Assembly (NCBI GenBank): GCA_029433345.1
Contig: JAQTHY010000001.1
Coordinates: 434,001-498,000, forward strand
Source of the DNA: Orbaceae bacterium ESL0727
Lineage (GTDB): Bacteria > Pseudomonadota > Gammaproteobacteria > Enterobacterales > Orbaceae
Length of the DNA stretch: 64,000 nt
Direction of reading: 5' to 3'
Shown here: positions 40,055 to 49,046 of the stretch, piece after piece
How positions within the stretch are numbered: position 1 is the stretch's first letter
How the letters are laid out: the number at the start of each line of letters is the position of its first letter
The notes under the pieces: generated by a model
Databases searched by the model: none
Seen by the model: the letters and a program-made list of their open reading frames with translations, nothing else
Told to the model about the DNA's origin: nothing
Program-made: the position numbers and the translations under genes

Positions 40055-40746
40055 AAAAAATCATATCTGTATTAACAATCTGCCTATCGCTTGTTTTAGT
40101 TGGATGCCAATCAAATGGGAGTAGTCGCGGCAGCAGTAGCGATGTCGATCCAGCGTTAACTAAAGGGCAATCCGCACAATTCTTTAGCAAATCCGCGTGG
40201 CAATCTTGTGCAATTGGTGCCGGTGTCGGTGGCTTAGGTTGTATGCTGTTAGGGGGTAAAACAGGTACCTGTATTGCTTCAGCGGCGGTTGGATGTGGTA
40301 TCGCCATGGGAACCAACTACTACCTTGATTCAAAACGTGCAGAATATGCCAATTCTGAACAAAGACTAAATGTTTACATTCGAGATATTCAGAAAAACTC
40401 ACAAGAAGTCCAATCCGTCACTAGCGCATCAAAAGCGGTCTTAGATAAAAACTTAGCCACACTAAATACGCTAAATAAACAGATTAAAAACGCGACCGTT
40501 AACAAAAAACAAGCTAGCCAAGAGTTAAAACAGATCGACGCGAATATCGCTTATTTAAATGACAAAATTTCACGCATGAAGAGTGTTGAATCAGATTGGC
40601 GTTCACTATCGGCAAAAGAACGACAATCCGGTGTAGAAGTCACCAAACTCGATACACAGATCAACGATTTACACAAAAAAATTGCTGCTCTTGAATCACA
40701 AGTCAATCTCGTGGCTCAACAACGTTCTGCGGTAAAAGTGAGTTAA
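40051..40746 (+). CDS. Coiled-coil lipoprotein with glycine-rich segment
   Basis: 231-residue lipoprotein: lipobox LVGC gives Cys19. A Gly-rich hydrophobic segment (about 50-88, CAIGAGVGGLGCMLLGG...) resembles glycine-zipper membrane segments, followed by about 140 residues of heptad-rich coiled coil. The start is GTG 40051 overlapping the previous stop as GTGA, with AAAAGG ahead. By position it may play the part of TagQ, the outer-membrane lipoprotein of the Tag pathway, but there is no sequence claim behind that. Family unknown to me. Confidence 0.78.
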   Translation: MKKIISVLTICLSLVLVGCQSNGSSRGSSSDVDPALTKGQSAQFFSKSAWQSCAIGAGVGGLGCMLLGGKTGTCIASAAVGCGIAMGTNYYLDSKRAEYANSEQRLNVYIRDIQKNSQEVQSVTSASKAVLDKNLATLNTLNKQIKNATVNKKQASQELKQIDANIAYLNDKISRMKSVESDWRSLSAKERQSGVEVTKLDTQINDLHKKIAALESQVNLVAQQRSAVKVS

Positions 40747-40760
40747 TAAAGGAATAATAA

Positions 40761-41249
40761 ATGATGATAAAGAAAAACTATCTACTGGCACTTTGCCCAC
40801 TGTTTTTTTTGGTAGGCTGTTCGACTACACCTGAACAGTGTGATCCGTCAAATACCGATATCGGTATTATGGACAAAATAAGCTGTAATTATTCAGGCAA
40901 TTACCAAAAACGTATTGATCAAAAGAAGCAGATTCTCCTTAACGAACAACGCGCTAATCAACAGTTTAAAGAGATTTATGCCACAATCGAAAAACAGAAA
41001 AATGACACAACACTCAGCATTCAACAAAAACAAGCTGAACAGCAAAAATTACAAGCATCACTTAATAGCTTAACCACAGAAATTAAAGCGAAGACCAAAA
41101 GTCGTGATGATTTACAACAACAGATGAATGATATTGATGCACAGTTGAAGAAAGTCAATAACGGTGGCGGCTCGATAGCGGAAAAACAGGTCGAGTTAGA
41201 AGAGCTAAATACAAAGCTTCAACAATTACAAAAAGCGTTGAATTTATAA
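40761..41249 (+). CDS. Small coiled-coil lipoprotein
   Basis: 162 residues. Lipobox LVGC places the lipidated cysteine at 20; four further residues on, Thr/Pro-rich sequence leads into a continuous predicted coiled coil from about 50 to 160, rich in Gln, Lys and Glu. It starts 14 nt after the previous lipoprotein gene with AAAGGAATAATAA ahead, and the two share a similar plan (lipid anchor plus rod), perhaps bracing the inner-membrane parts against the outer membrane. No named family recognised. Confidence 0.75.
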   Translation: MMIKKNYLLALCPLFFLVGCSTTPEQCDPSNTDIGIMDKISCNYSGNYQKRIDQKKQILLNEQRANQQFKEIYATIEKQKNDTTLSIQQKQAEQQKLQASLNSLTTEIKAKTKSRDDLQQQMNDIDAQLKKVNNGGGSIAEKQVELEELNTKLQQLQKALNL

Positions 41250-41318
41250 ACATCATTGACGCTAAATCAATTATTATAAATCAATGCCTGAAGTGTCAGT
41301 GATAAAATAGGTACAAGG

Positions 41319-42863
41319 ATGCAACGAATAACGCGGATTACGATTGACAGCAATGATCAATATGGTGAAAAAATCGCATTATTAACTCAATATAATGCGC
41401 TATTATCTTTATTACAACCACGCCTAACCGCACGTACCTTTTCTATCTTAGCTAAACCAACATGGGTTGACGGTAATCACTTTATCGATTGGTATACCGA
41501 TATTGAAGGACAACCCATATTGCTAAGTGAGATGGCTGATAGCACTCACAAACAGGCCATCGAACAGACATTACAAACCCGAATTAATGACATTGAAGAA
41601 GCCATCAAATTAATGTCATTCACACCTGAACAACATAACTTGATTGTTGAGTGGCTACCACGTATCAAAAGTTTAGGTAATCGCATTTATGCGATTAATG
41701 ATGATCCTGTCATTGTGAATACGTTTGAGCCCCCCATTCTACCCGCGGTTAAACCTGCGCTAATACCACCAGCCAGCATACCACCTGTCGCAAGCCGCTC
41801 GTGGTGGCGTTGGTGGTATCTAGTGTTATTGGCATTGCTATTATTAGCATTACTTGGATTATTAGGCTACTTTTTCTGCCCATGGGAAAAAGCAAAACAA
41901 CCTGAACATGAACATGAACCGGTGCCTGCACCACAACCCGCCGTTACGCAACCGGCCGCCGTAATTCCCCCTATCACACCACCAACGACACCACCTATTG
42001 ATGAAAAAGAACCAGAACCCAGTGCTGATCCGCAATCTCAACCTGAAGTGGTGCCGAACGCAAAAACCGATCCGATACCAACGCCAGAACCCCCAAAAAC
42101 AGCTCCCGTACCTGCACCTGCACCCAAAGCTAAAATAAAAACTGATCCTAACTGCATAACCCAAGAAGAGATCAAAAAAAATCCGAATGCATCAAAAATG
42201 GTGATGGTATTTGATAATTCCGCCTCGATGAAACTGACACTAATGGAATCCCAAGCCGAAATCCAAAAATTTTTAAGTTTAAGCAGGCCGGCAATTAATC
42301 GGATGGATCCGCGTGATGTACTCGCTTATACCAACAGAATGTTTCGCTTACCAAACCGATTATCATCCAGTAAAGAAGTGGCGTTAGCCAGTATTGATAA
42401 GATACAAAAAAATATCGATATTGGTCTAGTCACCCTATCACGTTGTCCATCGGCCGAGGTATCACCCTTTTATGGTGTTGCGCAAAGATCGAGCTTAAAA
42501 ACAAAAATCAATAATCTCGAACCGCTAGAAAATGGTTATAGCGCCACACCACTTTACAGTGGCATTGAGCAAGCCAGTAAAATATTAGATGGTGTCACAC
42601 GCGAGGATTATATTTTGGTGATTAGTGATGGCGAAGATAACTGTTCCCACAATAACATTTGTACTTTGGCCAATTACATTGCCATGCAAAAACCGCGTCT
42701 AAAAATCAATATTGTCGATATTGCGGGGCAGCATAAAATTGATTGTGTCGCGTCAATGACCGGGGGCAAAGTCTATATTGCACAAACCCCAAATGAAATG
42801 ATTAATCAGATGAATAATGTGGTTGCCAATATGAAAATTAGTCGTCCTATCTGCAAGGAATAA
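41319..42863 (+). CDS. SrfA-like/TM/vWA fusion protein
   Basis: 514 residues in four parts. The cytoplasmic N-terminal domain (1-160) parallels that of SrfA: PTWVDGNHFIDWYTD lines up with SrfA's IPQRNDQGNIVDWY, followed in both by a charged helix. Then Trp-rich SWWRWWY and a transmembrane helix (about 166-187), a Pro/Glu-rich linker (190-275) and a vWA domain with a perfect MIDAS DNSAS (Asp299, Ser301, Ser303) and ISDGEDN. The layout equals that of PpkA-type proteins (cytoplasmic output, TM, periplasmic vWA) but there is no kinase. Last gene of the cluster, 69 nt after the lipoprotein. Confidence 0.83.
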   Translation: MQRITRITIDSNDQYGEKIALLTQYNALLSLLQPRLTARTFSILAKPTWVDGNHFIDWYTDIEGQPILLSEMADSTHKQAIEQTLQTRINDIEEAIKLMSFTPEQHNLIVEWLPRIKSLGNRIYAINDDPVIVNTFEPPILPAVKPALIPPASIPPVASRSWWRWWYLVLLALLLLALLGLLGYFFCPWEKAKQPEHEHEPVPAPQPAVTQPAAVIPPITPPTTPPIDEKEPEPSADPQSQPEVVPNAKTDPIPTPEPPKTAPVPAPAPKAKIKTDPNCITQEEIKKNPNASKMVMVFDNSASMKLTLMESQAEIQKFLSLSRPAINRMDPRDVLAYTNRMFRLPNRLSSSKEVALASIDKIQKNIDIGLVTLSRCPSAEVSPFYGVAQRSSLKTKINNLEPLENGYSATPLYSGIEQASKILDGVTREDYILVISDGEDNCSHNNICTLANYIAMQKPRLKINIVDIAGQHKIDCVASMTGGKVYIAQTPNEMINQMNNVVANMKISRPICKE

Positions 42864-42998
42864 ACAATTCGCTATCATCACCACAAACAATTCAGCATCG
42901 GATTCATAAATAAGCCAATCAAAAGTGCAAAGTGTGGTAAGGTAGTCAATTAGCTACATTGAGATCTGTAAACCAATAAAGTGATAAAAAGAGGTGTT

Positions 42999-43934
42999 AT
43001 GAGAATTATTTTTGCCGGCACGCCAGAATTTGCGGCACTCCATCTACAGGCGTTAATTGATTCTGAACATGACGTGATTGCTGTCTTTACCCAACCCGAT
43101 CGCCCAGCTGGGCGCGGGAATAAATTGCAGGCCAGCCCAGTAAAAACATTAGCGCAGGCGCATAATATTGCTGTTTATCAACCTAACACGTTAAAAAAGA
43201 GTGAAAATCAGCAACAAATTGCTGATCTGCATGCCGATATTATGATAGTTGTCGCCTACGGACTCATTTTACCGCAAGCGGTCTTAGATATGCCTAAATT
43301 AGGTTGTCTAAATGTGCATGGCTCACTACTTCCACGCTGGCGTGGTGCCGCACCGATTCAACGTGCTTGTTGGACTGGTGATGAAAAAACCGGTATTACC
43401 ATTATGCAAATGGATGCAGGGCTTGATACTGGGGATATGCTCTATAAACTAAGCTGTCCGATTGAAAACGATGATACCTGTGCATCACTTTATGATAAGT
43501 TGGCACAATTAGGCCCCAAAGGGCTATTAACCACCTTAACCTTGCTCAATGAAGGCAAACTAAAACCTGAAAAGCAGGATGAATCACTCGTCACTTATGC
43601 AGAAAAACTCTCAAAAGCGGAAGCTAAGCTGGATTGGCATCAGCCAGCTGTGCAGCTAGAACGATCGATCCGAGCCTTTAATCCTTGGCCAGTGAGTTAT
43701 TTTGAGATCGATGGCGAACCAGTGAAAGTCTGGCAAGCCACCGTCATTCCTGATCATCATAATCAACCTGAAGGCACCATTTTACGCGCAGACAAACAAG
43801 GTATCGTAGTTGCCACGCGGGAAGGTGCACTCAACATCACGTCTCTACAACCGGCGGGTAAAAAACGAATGTCAGCCCAAGATCTTCTCAACTCACGCAA
43901 AGCATGGTTTACAGTAGGGACGATTCTCGCCTAA
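42999..43934 (+). CDS. fmt: Methionyl-tRNA formyltransferase
   Basis: Formylates Met-tRNA for initiation. 311 residues (E. coli 315) with [15 protein letters not shown], the catalytic-loop sequence [18 protein letters not shown] and [16 protein letters not shown], then the C-terminal OB-like tRNA-binding domain. ATG 42999 is preferred over the GTG at 42981 because AAGAGG lies 5-6 nt ahead and the protein begins M-R-I-I-F-A-G-T as elsewhere. The usual neighbours def (upstream) and rsmB (downstream) are missing; instead it ends at a shared terminator with rpmBG. Confidence 0.97.
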   Translation: MRIIFAGTPEFAALHLQALIDSEHDVIAVFTQPDRPAGRGNKLQASPVKTLAQAHNIAVYQPNTLKKSENQQQIADLHADIMIVVAYGLILPQAVLDMPKLGCLNVHGSLLPRWRGAAPIQRACWTGDEKTGITIMQMDAGLDTGDMLYKLSCPIENDDTCASLYDKLAQLGPKGLLTTLTLLNEGKLKPEKQDESLVTYAEKLSKAEAKLDWHQPAVQLERSIRAFNPWPVSYFEIDGEPVKVWQATVIPDHHNQPEGTILRADKQGIVVATREGALNITSLQPAGKKRMSAQDLLNSRKAWFTVGTILA

Positions 43935-43990
43935 TCTAGCAGTAGAAGAGATAAAGGAATACGTGAAGAGAGTTGATTAATTTGATATAA

Positions 43991-44014
43991 AAAACCCGAC
44001 CAAAGTCGGGTTTT
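43991..44014. terminator. Bidirectional terminator between fmt and rpmG
   Basis: AAAACCCGAC (43991-44000) and GTCGGGTTTT (44005-44014) form a perfect 10-bp stem with a CAAA loop; T-rich on the plus strand and A-rich on the other side, so it serves both converging transcripts. Confidence 0.92.
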
Positions 44015-44030
44015 CTGTTTCTAGAGAAAG

Positions 44031-44198
44031 TTACTTAATTTTACCTTCTTTATAAACTACATGTTGACGAACAACGGGATCGTATTTTTTGATCTCCATT
44101 TTCTCAGGCATGGTTCTTTTATTCTTCGTTGTTGTATAAAAGTGACCAGTACCCGCAGAAGAGACTAATCTAATTTTTTCACGTGCACCTTTAGCCAT
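44031..44198 (-). CDS. rpmG: 50S ribosomal protein L33
   Basis: A 55-residue protein read on the minus strand, [14 protein letters not shown] to the end E-G-K-I-K, clearly L33: it contains [13 protein letters not shown] and [14 protein letters not shown]. It lacks the zinc-binding cysteine pairs of the C+ form, as in E. coli. It follows rpmB by 21 nt and AGAGGAAAA precedes the ATG. Confidence 0.97.
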   Translation of the reverse strand: MAKGAREKIRLVSSAGTGHFYTTTKNKRTMPEKMEIKKYDPVVRQHVVYKEGKIK

Positions 44199-44219
44199 GA
44201 TATTTTCCTCTAATTGTTA

Positions 44220-44456
44220 TTAGTACTTTTCACCACGAGCACGTAATTCAGCTAATACTGAATCAATACCCTTCTTATCGATTGTACGCATACCTCTAGC
44301 AGAGATACGCAATTTTACGAAACGTTTTTCACTCTCAACCCAAAAACGGTGTGTTTGTAGATTTGGTAGAAAACGACGTTTAGTCGCATTCAACGCATGA
44401 GAACGATTATTTCCTACTAAAGGACCTTTTCCTGTTACTTGGCATACTCGTGACAT
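44220..44456 (-). CDS. rpmB: 50S ribosomal protein L28
   Basis: 78 residues equal in length to E. coli L28, starting [11 protein letters not shown] and containing [20 protein letters not shown] and [16 protein letters not shown]. First gene of the rpmB-rpmG unit; its promoter and a leader should lie in the 337-nt region upstream (44457-44793). Confidence 0.98.
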   Translation of the reverse strand: MSRVCQVTGKGPLVGNNRSHALNATKRRFLPNLQTHRFWVESEKRFVKLRISARGMRTIDKKGIDSVLAELRARGEKY

Positions 44457-44793
44457 GTCAATAATTCTCCGAAATTTCTATGCTTAAGCCTTGGGCGCAA
44501 TATGTTAATGGACTTAACCTCGTCAGGCTTTCAGTTTCTGCAGTTCTCGTTGAGAAGCCGCTTACCTCTCACACTGCACCCATGATAATGAGGTGGAAAA
44601 GTATACGCTGTTATAGGTGGATTCTCAAGTATTATCTTAACTTGCGTGCTGTTTATTTTGAATTTTGGATAAAGTTTATACGCATTACCCGAGCAAGAGC
44701 AGGATTTATTTCGCCAACACTTGCCGGCGAAATAAAAAGAAGAACATGACTAATCGAAAAGTCAGACTAGGTTTCACAATATACAAGGAAAGA
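44457..44793. repeat. rpmB upstream region with palindromic element
   Basis: The spacer before rpmB contains the rpmBG promoter (not securely placed) and a palindrome ATTTCGCC (44708-44715) / GGCGAAAT (44726-44733) around the loop AACACTTGCC. A close relative, TTCCGC/GCGGAA around CGACACTTGCCA, lies at 56177-56200. Two similar stem-loops with a shared loop suggest a small interspersed palindromic repeat. It could also serve as terminator of the 164-codon gene to its right. No ORF here looks real. Confidence 0.4.
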
Positions 44794-45279
44794 TTACAAA
44801 TAGGCGACTTGCGTACCTTTTTTAGGTTGAAAGGTCGCTTTGCCAAACTCATCTAAAAGATAGGCAAGATGATCCGCTTTATCGCCCAAAAGTCGCCCTT
44901 TCACTTTATTCCAAGTCATCAATACAATCGTTGCATCGGGTTCACAACAAATTAACATCGGTTGTTCAAGTTCGCCGTTCCAATAAAATTGGCCACCGTA
45001 AAGTTTATGTGCTGTTAATAAAAGATAACAACCATATTCGCGTGCGATCATATCAAGTTGTTCTTCGGGAAGACTAAAATTTTTTTCCGACAATTCACTG
45101 ATAATCATATCCACCACAGTAATGCTTTTTTCAGAATAATCCAGTTGATTGATACTCCATGTAGGACTATTTAGGACAGCATTTTGCGCCCAGGCGGCTA
45201 TCTCTTGATAAAGCTCATTTTTAGGTTCTGATTCGGGTTTAGTTGCTGCGGTCGTATCGGTTTTGCTCTCTTTCAACAT
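44794..45279 (-). CDS. Conserved-looking hypothetical protein
   Basis: 161 residues from the ATG at 45279, chosen over an upstream GTG (45288) because that GTG is itself part of a good Shine-Dalgarno AGGTGA 5 nt ahead of the ATG. No signal or membrane segment. The N-terminal 20 residues are polar (Thr/Lys/Glu); the rest is acidic alpha/beta with LDMIAREYGCYLLLTAHKLYGG and QPMLICCEPDATIVLMTWNKVKGRL. I do not recognise the family. It lies 30 nt downstream of mazG in the same direction and is likely cotranscribed with it. Confidence 0.7.
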   Translation of the reverse strand: MLKESKTDTTAATKPESEPKNELYQEIAAWAQNAVLNSPTWSINQLDYSEKSITVVDMIISELSEKNFSLPEEQLDMIAREYGCYLLLTAHKLYGGQFYWNGELEQPMLICCEPDATIVLMTWNKVKGRLLGDKADHLAYLLDEFGKATFQPKKGTQVAYL

Positions 45280-45309
45280 AAGGATCACCTACTTATTTGA
45301 TGGATTGAT

Positions 45310-46185
45310 TTATGACAATTCGCTCTGCTTTTCTAACTGTTTAACACTTTGCCATGCCTCTTCCATTTCGGCAAGTGTTGCTTGATTAAGCGGAATATTT
45401 TTTTCTTTCAATAACTGTTCCACGTGGCGAAAGCGGCGTTCAAATTTTTGATTGGCTTGCTGTAGACAAAGTTCAGACTCTATTTTTAGATGGCGCGCTA
45501 AATTCACCGTTGCAAAGAAGAGATCCCCAACTTCCTCAGCCATTTTTTGCTGATCTAACGACTGACGATTCAGTTCTTGCGTGACTTCGATCAGCTCCTC
45601 CTTCACTTTATCAAGGACAGGCGCGGTATTAGCCCAATCAAATCCGACCGACGCACAGCGCTTTTGAATTTTTTCTGCACGCATTAAAGCCGGCATAGCC
45701 GCAGGGATATCATCTAACACTGAATATTGCGCTTTTTGATCGCGCTCTTTTTGCTTCAATTGCTCCCAATTTGGTTTGGTTACGGTTTGTTCTTGTTCTG
45801 ATGCTGATGCTGATGCTGATGCTTGTGCATTCTTAAAAATATGCGGATGGCGGGCAATTAATTTATCGGCAACCGCTCGACAGACATCATTAAAATTAAA
45901 TGTCCCCGCTTCATTCGCCAGATCCGCGTAAAAAATAATATGGAAAAGCAGATCCCCGAGCTCTTTTTTTATCTCATCGCTATCTTGTTTATCAATCGCG
46001 TCTAACAGTTCGTAAGTTTCTTCTAACGTATAAGCTTTCAACGAGTTGCATGTTTGCACACGATCCCACTCACACCCTGTTATTGGGTGACGCAATTGCT
46101 GCGTGATCGATAATAACCGCTGTAATTCGTTTAGATGACTGTTTGTCGTATTCGGTGAAGCAGTATTCAGTAAAGAATGATTCAA
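45310..46185 (-). CDS. mazG: Nucleoside triphosphate pyrophosphohydrolase MazG
   Basis: Hydrolyses NTPs and ppGpp precursors to monophosphates. Two MazG domains are visible: first with TLEETYELLDAID and KKELGDLLFHIIFYADLA (the EExx...ExxD metal motif), second with KVKEELIEVTQEL and EEVGDLFFATVNLARHL. The open frame runs further to 46275, but no good start lies there; TTG 46185 with AAGGGA ahead gives 291 residues, still about 25 longer than E. coli at the N-terminus (which begins near Q-R-L-L-S). An in-frame hexanucleotide repeat encodes Ala-Ser-Ala-Ser-Ala-Ser between the domains. Start site uncertain, function sure. Confidence 0.92.
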   Translation of the reverse strand: MNHSLLNTASPNTTNSHLNELQRLLSITQQLRHPITGCEWDRVQTCNSLKAYTLEETYELLDAIDKQDSDEIKKELGDLLFHIIFYADLANEAGTFNFNDVCRAVADKLIARHPHIFKNAQASASASASEQEQTVTKPNWEQLKQKERDQKAQYSVLDDIPAAMPALMRAEKIQKRCASVGFDWANTAPVLDKVKEELIEVTQELNRQSLDQQKMAEEVGDLFFATVNLARHLKIESELCLQQANQKFERRFRHVEQLLKEKNIPLNQATLAEMEEAWQSVKQLEKQSELS

Positions 46186-46347
46186 GATAGTCGATTCCCT
46201 TAAATAGACATTAGATGAGCTAATTAAGCTCAGTATATACTTATTATCCTGACAAAGGGTAGCATTATTCCACAAGTTAGCTTGACGAAACAGGCCGTAA
46301 GCAAGCCGTTTTTAAGGCCGCTCTTGAGGCTGTTTTTAAGGCATAAA

Positions 46348-46370
46348 AAAACCTGCTTGAAGCAGGTTTT
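46348..46370 (-). terminator. Terminator downstream of tRNA-Asn
   Basis: AAAACCTGCT (46348-46357) and AGCAGGTTTT (46361-46370) make a perfect 10-bp stem with a 3-nt loop, beginning 7 nt past the tRNA 3' end on the minus strand and followed there by a T run. Confidence 0.88.
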
Positions 46371-46376
46371 AGAATT

Positions 46377-46452
46377 TGGCTCCTCCAACAGGACTTGAAC
46401 CTGTGACATACGGATTAACAGTCCGCCGTTCTACCGACTGAACTATGGAGGA
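46377..46452 (-). tRNA. tRNA-Asn (anticodon GTT)
   Basis: On the minus strand the acceptor TCCTCCA pairs with TGGAGGA, the anticodon loop CTGTTAA (46421-46415) carries GTT, the D and T arms are canonical and GCCA ends the gene at 46377. Nearly identical in its anticodon and D arms to E. coli tRNA-Asn. Confidence 0.97.
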
Positions 46453-46630
46453 ATATTTAACGGTAAAAATATTAACGGGCTACGACGATGATGTCAATGT
46501 TTAAATAACGCAGTATGGTTAACTGCTCACCTTATAAGCAACTAAGAGACATGGTGACCTTAGCTAGAATAGTCAGAAAATTATTATCGCCTATGTTAGA
46601 ATCACACTTTTAATCTTAATAGTAGACTAA

Positions 46631-47218
46631 ATGGTAAATATAATGAAAAAGAATATTTGTGTTTTTTGTGGCGCCAGCGAAGGCAACAATCCCGCTTACG
46701 CTGAGCAAGCAAAATTATTAGGGCATACTCTAGCTAAACAGAATCGCCGTTTAGTCTATGGTGGCGGCAATAAAGGGCTGATGGGTGTACTGGCCAATGC
46801 CGTATTAGAACTGGGTGGTGAAGTGATTGGCATTATTCCAGAACGATTAGTTAAGGCCGAAACCGCACATCACGGAATTACCCGCCTAGAAATTGTAAAA
46901 GATATGCACGAACGCAAAGCAAAAATGGCAACGCTTGCTGATGGTTTTATTTCGATGCCTGGTGGCACGGGCACCTTAGAAGAACTATTCGAAGTATGGA
47001 CAGGTGCACAAATTGGTTATCATGAAAAGCCGGTTGCGCTGCTAAATAGTGCAGGATTTTGGGATCCATTACTCACTTTTTTATCACACTCAGTCAAAGA
47101 AGGCTTTATCCGCGACAGTTTTTACCATACGTTGATTGTGGAAGAGGAAGCGACGCAATTATTACAGATGATGGATACCTATATTCCCAAAGATTTACAA
47201 CGCTGGATAAAAAAATAG
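46631..47218 (+). CDS. LOG-family nucleotide 5'-monophosphate phosphoribohydrolase
   Basis: 195-residue protein of the Lonely Guy (TIGR00730) family, which cleaves AMP or cytokinin ribotides to base plus ribose 5-phosphate. The Rossmann fold with VFCGASEG, VYGGGNKGLMGVLANA and the diagnostic PGGTGTLEELFEVWTGAQIG are present. In bacteria the role is usually nucleotide salvage or of unknown kind. ATG 46631 is kept; an in-frame ATG four codons later (46643) is equally possible, as neither has a strong RBS. Single gene between tRNA-Asn and the convergent fru operon. Confidence 0.9.
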   Translation: MVNIMKKNICVFCGASEGNNPAYAEQAKLLGHTLAKQNRRLVYGGGNKGLMGVLANAVLELGGEVIGIIPERLVKAETAHHGITRLEIVKDMHERKAKMATLADGFISMPGGTGTLEELFEVWTGAQIGYHEKPVALLNSAGFWDPLLTFLSHSVKEGFIRDSFYHTLIVEEEATQLLQMMDTYIPKDLQRWIKK

Positions 47219-47331
47219 ATCAAGAGATAACTAGTTTTTGAAAAATAAATAACTGGGAGCACGGCATAAATCCTACACATCCCAGTTTTATATTGCTATT
47301 AAGACAAAATCACATATCTATTACGTAACGA

Positions 47332-49038
47332 TTACGCTACCGCTTCAGCCGCGACATCTGATTTCTTGATGATGGCATATAAGACGCCTGCAACAATAGA
47401 ACCAACGGCAATAGAAAGTAAGTATCCACCAACATGAGTGACGACACCTGGAATAGCAAGTGCGAATAATCCACCATGTGGCGTCATTAATTGCGAACCA
47501 AATGCCAATGCCATCCCACCGGCAACAGCACCGCCGATAATACAGCAAGGAAGGACACGTAATGGATCACGTGCAGCAAATGGAATCGCACCTTCTGATA
47601 TAAAGCACAAACCTAAAACAAACGCGGCTTTACCACTTTCTTGTTCTGCTTTATCAAATTTTTTGCGAGCAATGAAAGTTGCAAGGCTCATCGCTAATGG
47701 TGGAACCATACCGCCAGCCATAACCGCCGCCATTGGCGCAAAGACTTGTGCAGAAATTAAGCTAGTACCAAATGCATAAGCGACTTTATTAATTGGGCCA
47801 CCCATATCGGTACACATCATACCACCTAAAATAGCACCAAGAATAACCGCATTCGCTGTGCCCATAGTATTTAACCATGCAGTCATCGCATTCATTAACC
47901 ACGCAATTGGGGTACCAACAATAAATTGCATGACTAGACCGGTAACCAATGTCGCAAAGAGCGGCACAATAAGAATCGGTTTTAATGCTTCCAAACTACG
48001 TGGTAACGGAACATATTTAGTAATCAGAAGCGCAAAATAACCCGCAAAGTAACCAATAACGATACCACCTAAGAACCCTGCACCAACAGATACGGCGAGT
48101 AAACCACCAACAAGCCCTGGTGCAAGCCCTGGTCTATCAGCAATAGAATACGCGATATAACCAGCAAGTAATGGCACCATTAAGGAGAACGCCAGTCCAC
48201 CAATTTGTGCTAAATGCGGTTCACCCACTAGTTTCTGTACACCATCAATAGTTTCAAAGCCACCGCAAGCAAATGCCAACGCGATGATAAGACCACCGGC
48301 TACCACCATTGGTAACATATAAGAAACACCGGTTAATAGATGTTGATAGGCGCTGGTTTTTTCTTTACTTGATGTTTTGGTTGTAGTCGTTGCAGTCGGT
48401 TGATAGACAGTTGCTTCTTGGAAAGCTTTATCTAATTCTTGGGCTGTCTTTTTCAATGCCAGTCCAGTTTTGGTTCGATATAATTTTTTCCCTGCAAATT
48501 TACTCAAATCCACATCGATATCACAAGCTGCAATAACCAAATCGGCTGCGGCAACTTCTTCTGGTGTTAATTCATTACCGACACCGACAGAACCGCGAGT
48601 TTCAACTTTACACAACCAGCCACGTTTTTTCGCTTCATCTTCAATCGCTTCTGCGGCCATAAAAGTATGTGCCACACCTGTTGGACAGGCAGTCACCGCA
48701 ACAATTCGTTTAACATTCGCGTCATGGCTATTGGCAGGTGTTGCAGTGGCAGCAGCTGCAGCGGCTTGAGTATAGATTTCAGCTTTACTTTCTGCTTGTG
48801 TTAAAGTCTGTTTTGGATTAGCAAAAAGATCATCTAAATTGGTTACTGTATACACTTTTTTACCGATAACAGATTTATCACTTAAAGTACCTGAACCAAC
48901 GGCAACAACGATATCTGCCGCAGCAGCATTGTCGACTAAATTAATATTTAATTCTTTTGCTGCTAAAGCGAGTTCTGCTTTAGCTAAGCGCCCATTGACT
49001 GGGCCAGCATTGCTTCCCTCGATAATATATATATTCAT
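47332..49038 (-). CDS. fruA: PTS fructose transporter, EIIB'BC
   Basis: Membrane component of the fructose phosphotransferase system; imports fructose as fructose 1-phosphate. 568 residues: degenerate EIIB' (1-85, lacking the cysteine), EIIB (110-205) with phosphorylated Cys118 in TACPTGVAHT, and EIIC (235-560) with about ten membrane helices and GTPIAWLMNAMTAWL and GGPINKVAYAF. The Ala/Thr-rich hinge at 90-105 is typical. Last gene of fruBKA, 8 nt after fruK. Confidence 0.97.
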   Translation of the reverse strand: MNIYIIEGSNAGPVNGRLAKAELALAAKELNINLVDNAAAADIVVAVGSGTLSDKSVIGKKVYTVTNLDDLFANPKQTLTQAESKAEIYTQAAAAAATATPANSHDANVKRIVAVTACPTGVAHTFMAAEAIEDEAKKRGWLCKVETRGSVGVGNELTPEEVAAADLVIAACDIDVDLSKFAGKKLYRTKTGLALKKTAQELDKAFQEATVYQPTATTTTKTSSKEKTSAYQHLLTGVSYMLPMVVAGGLIIALAFACGGFETIDGVQKLVGEPHLAQIGGLAFSLMVPLLAGYIAYSIADRPGLAPGLVGGLLAVSVGAGFLGGIVIGYFAGYFALLITKYVPLPRSLEALKPILIVPLFATLVTGLVMQFIVGTPIAWLMNAMTAWLNTMGTANAVILGAILGGMMCTDMGGPINKVAYAFGTSLISAQVFAPMAAVMAGGMVPPLAMSLATFIARKKFDKAEQESGKAAFVLGLCFISEGAIPFAARDPLRVLPCCIIGGAVAGGMALAFGSQLMTPHGGLFALAIPGVVTHVGGYLLSIAVGSIVAGVLYAIIKKSDVAAEAVA

Positions 49039-49046
49039 GCTCGCTC

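Noticed and set aside
41749..42164. Minus-strand ORFs rich in Trp/Arg/Gly opposite the last cluster gene
   Set aside because: They are the complement of the Pro/Glu linker and membrane helix codons; no start signals.
25689..42863. Type VI secretion locus
   Set aside because: Only Tag-like regulatory parts are present. No TssB/C sheath, VgrG, Hcp, TssK or ClpV was found on either strand.
41319..42863. PpkA-like serine/threonine kinase
   Set aside because: The N-terminal domain has no glycine loop, VAIK lysine or HRD/DFG motifs; it resembles SrfA instead.
44480..44856. Short plus-strand ORFs upstream of rpmB
   Set aside because: No RBS, low-quality composition, and located in the rpmB leader/promoter region.
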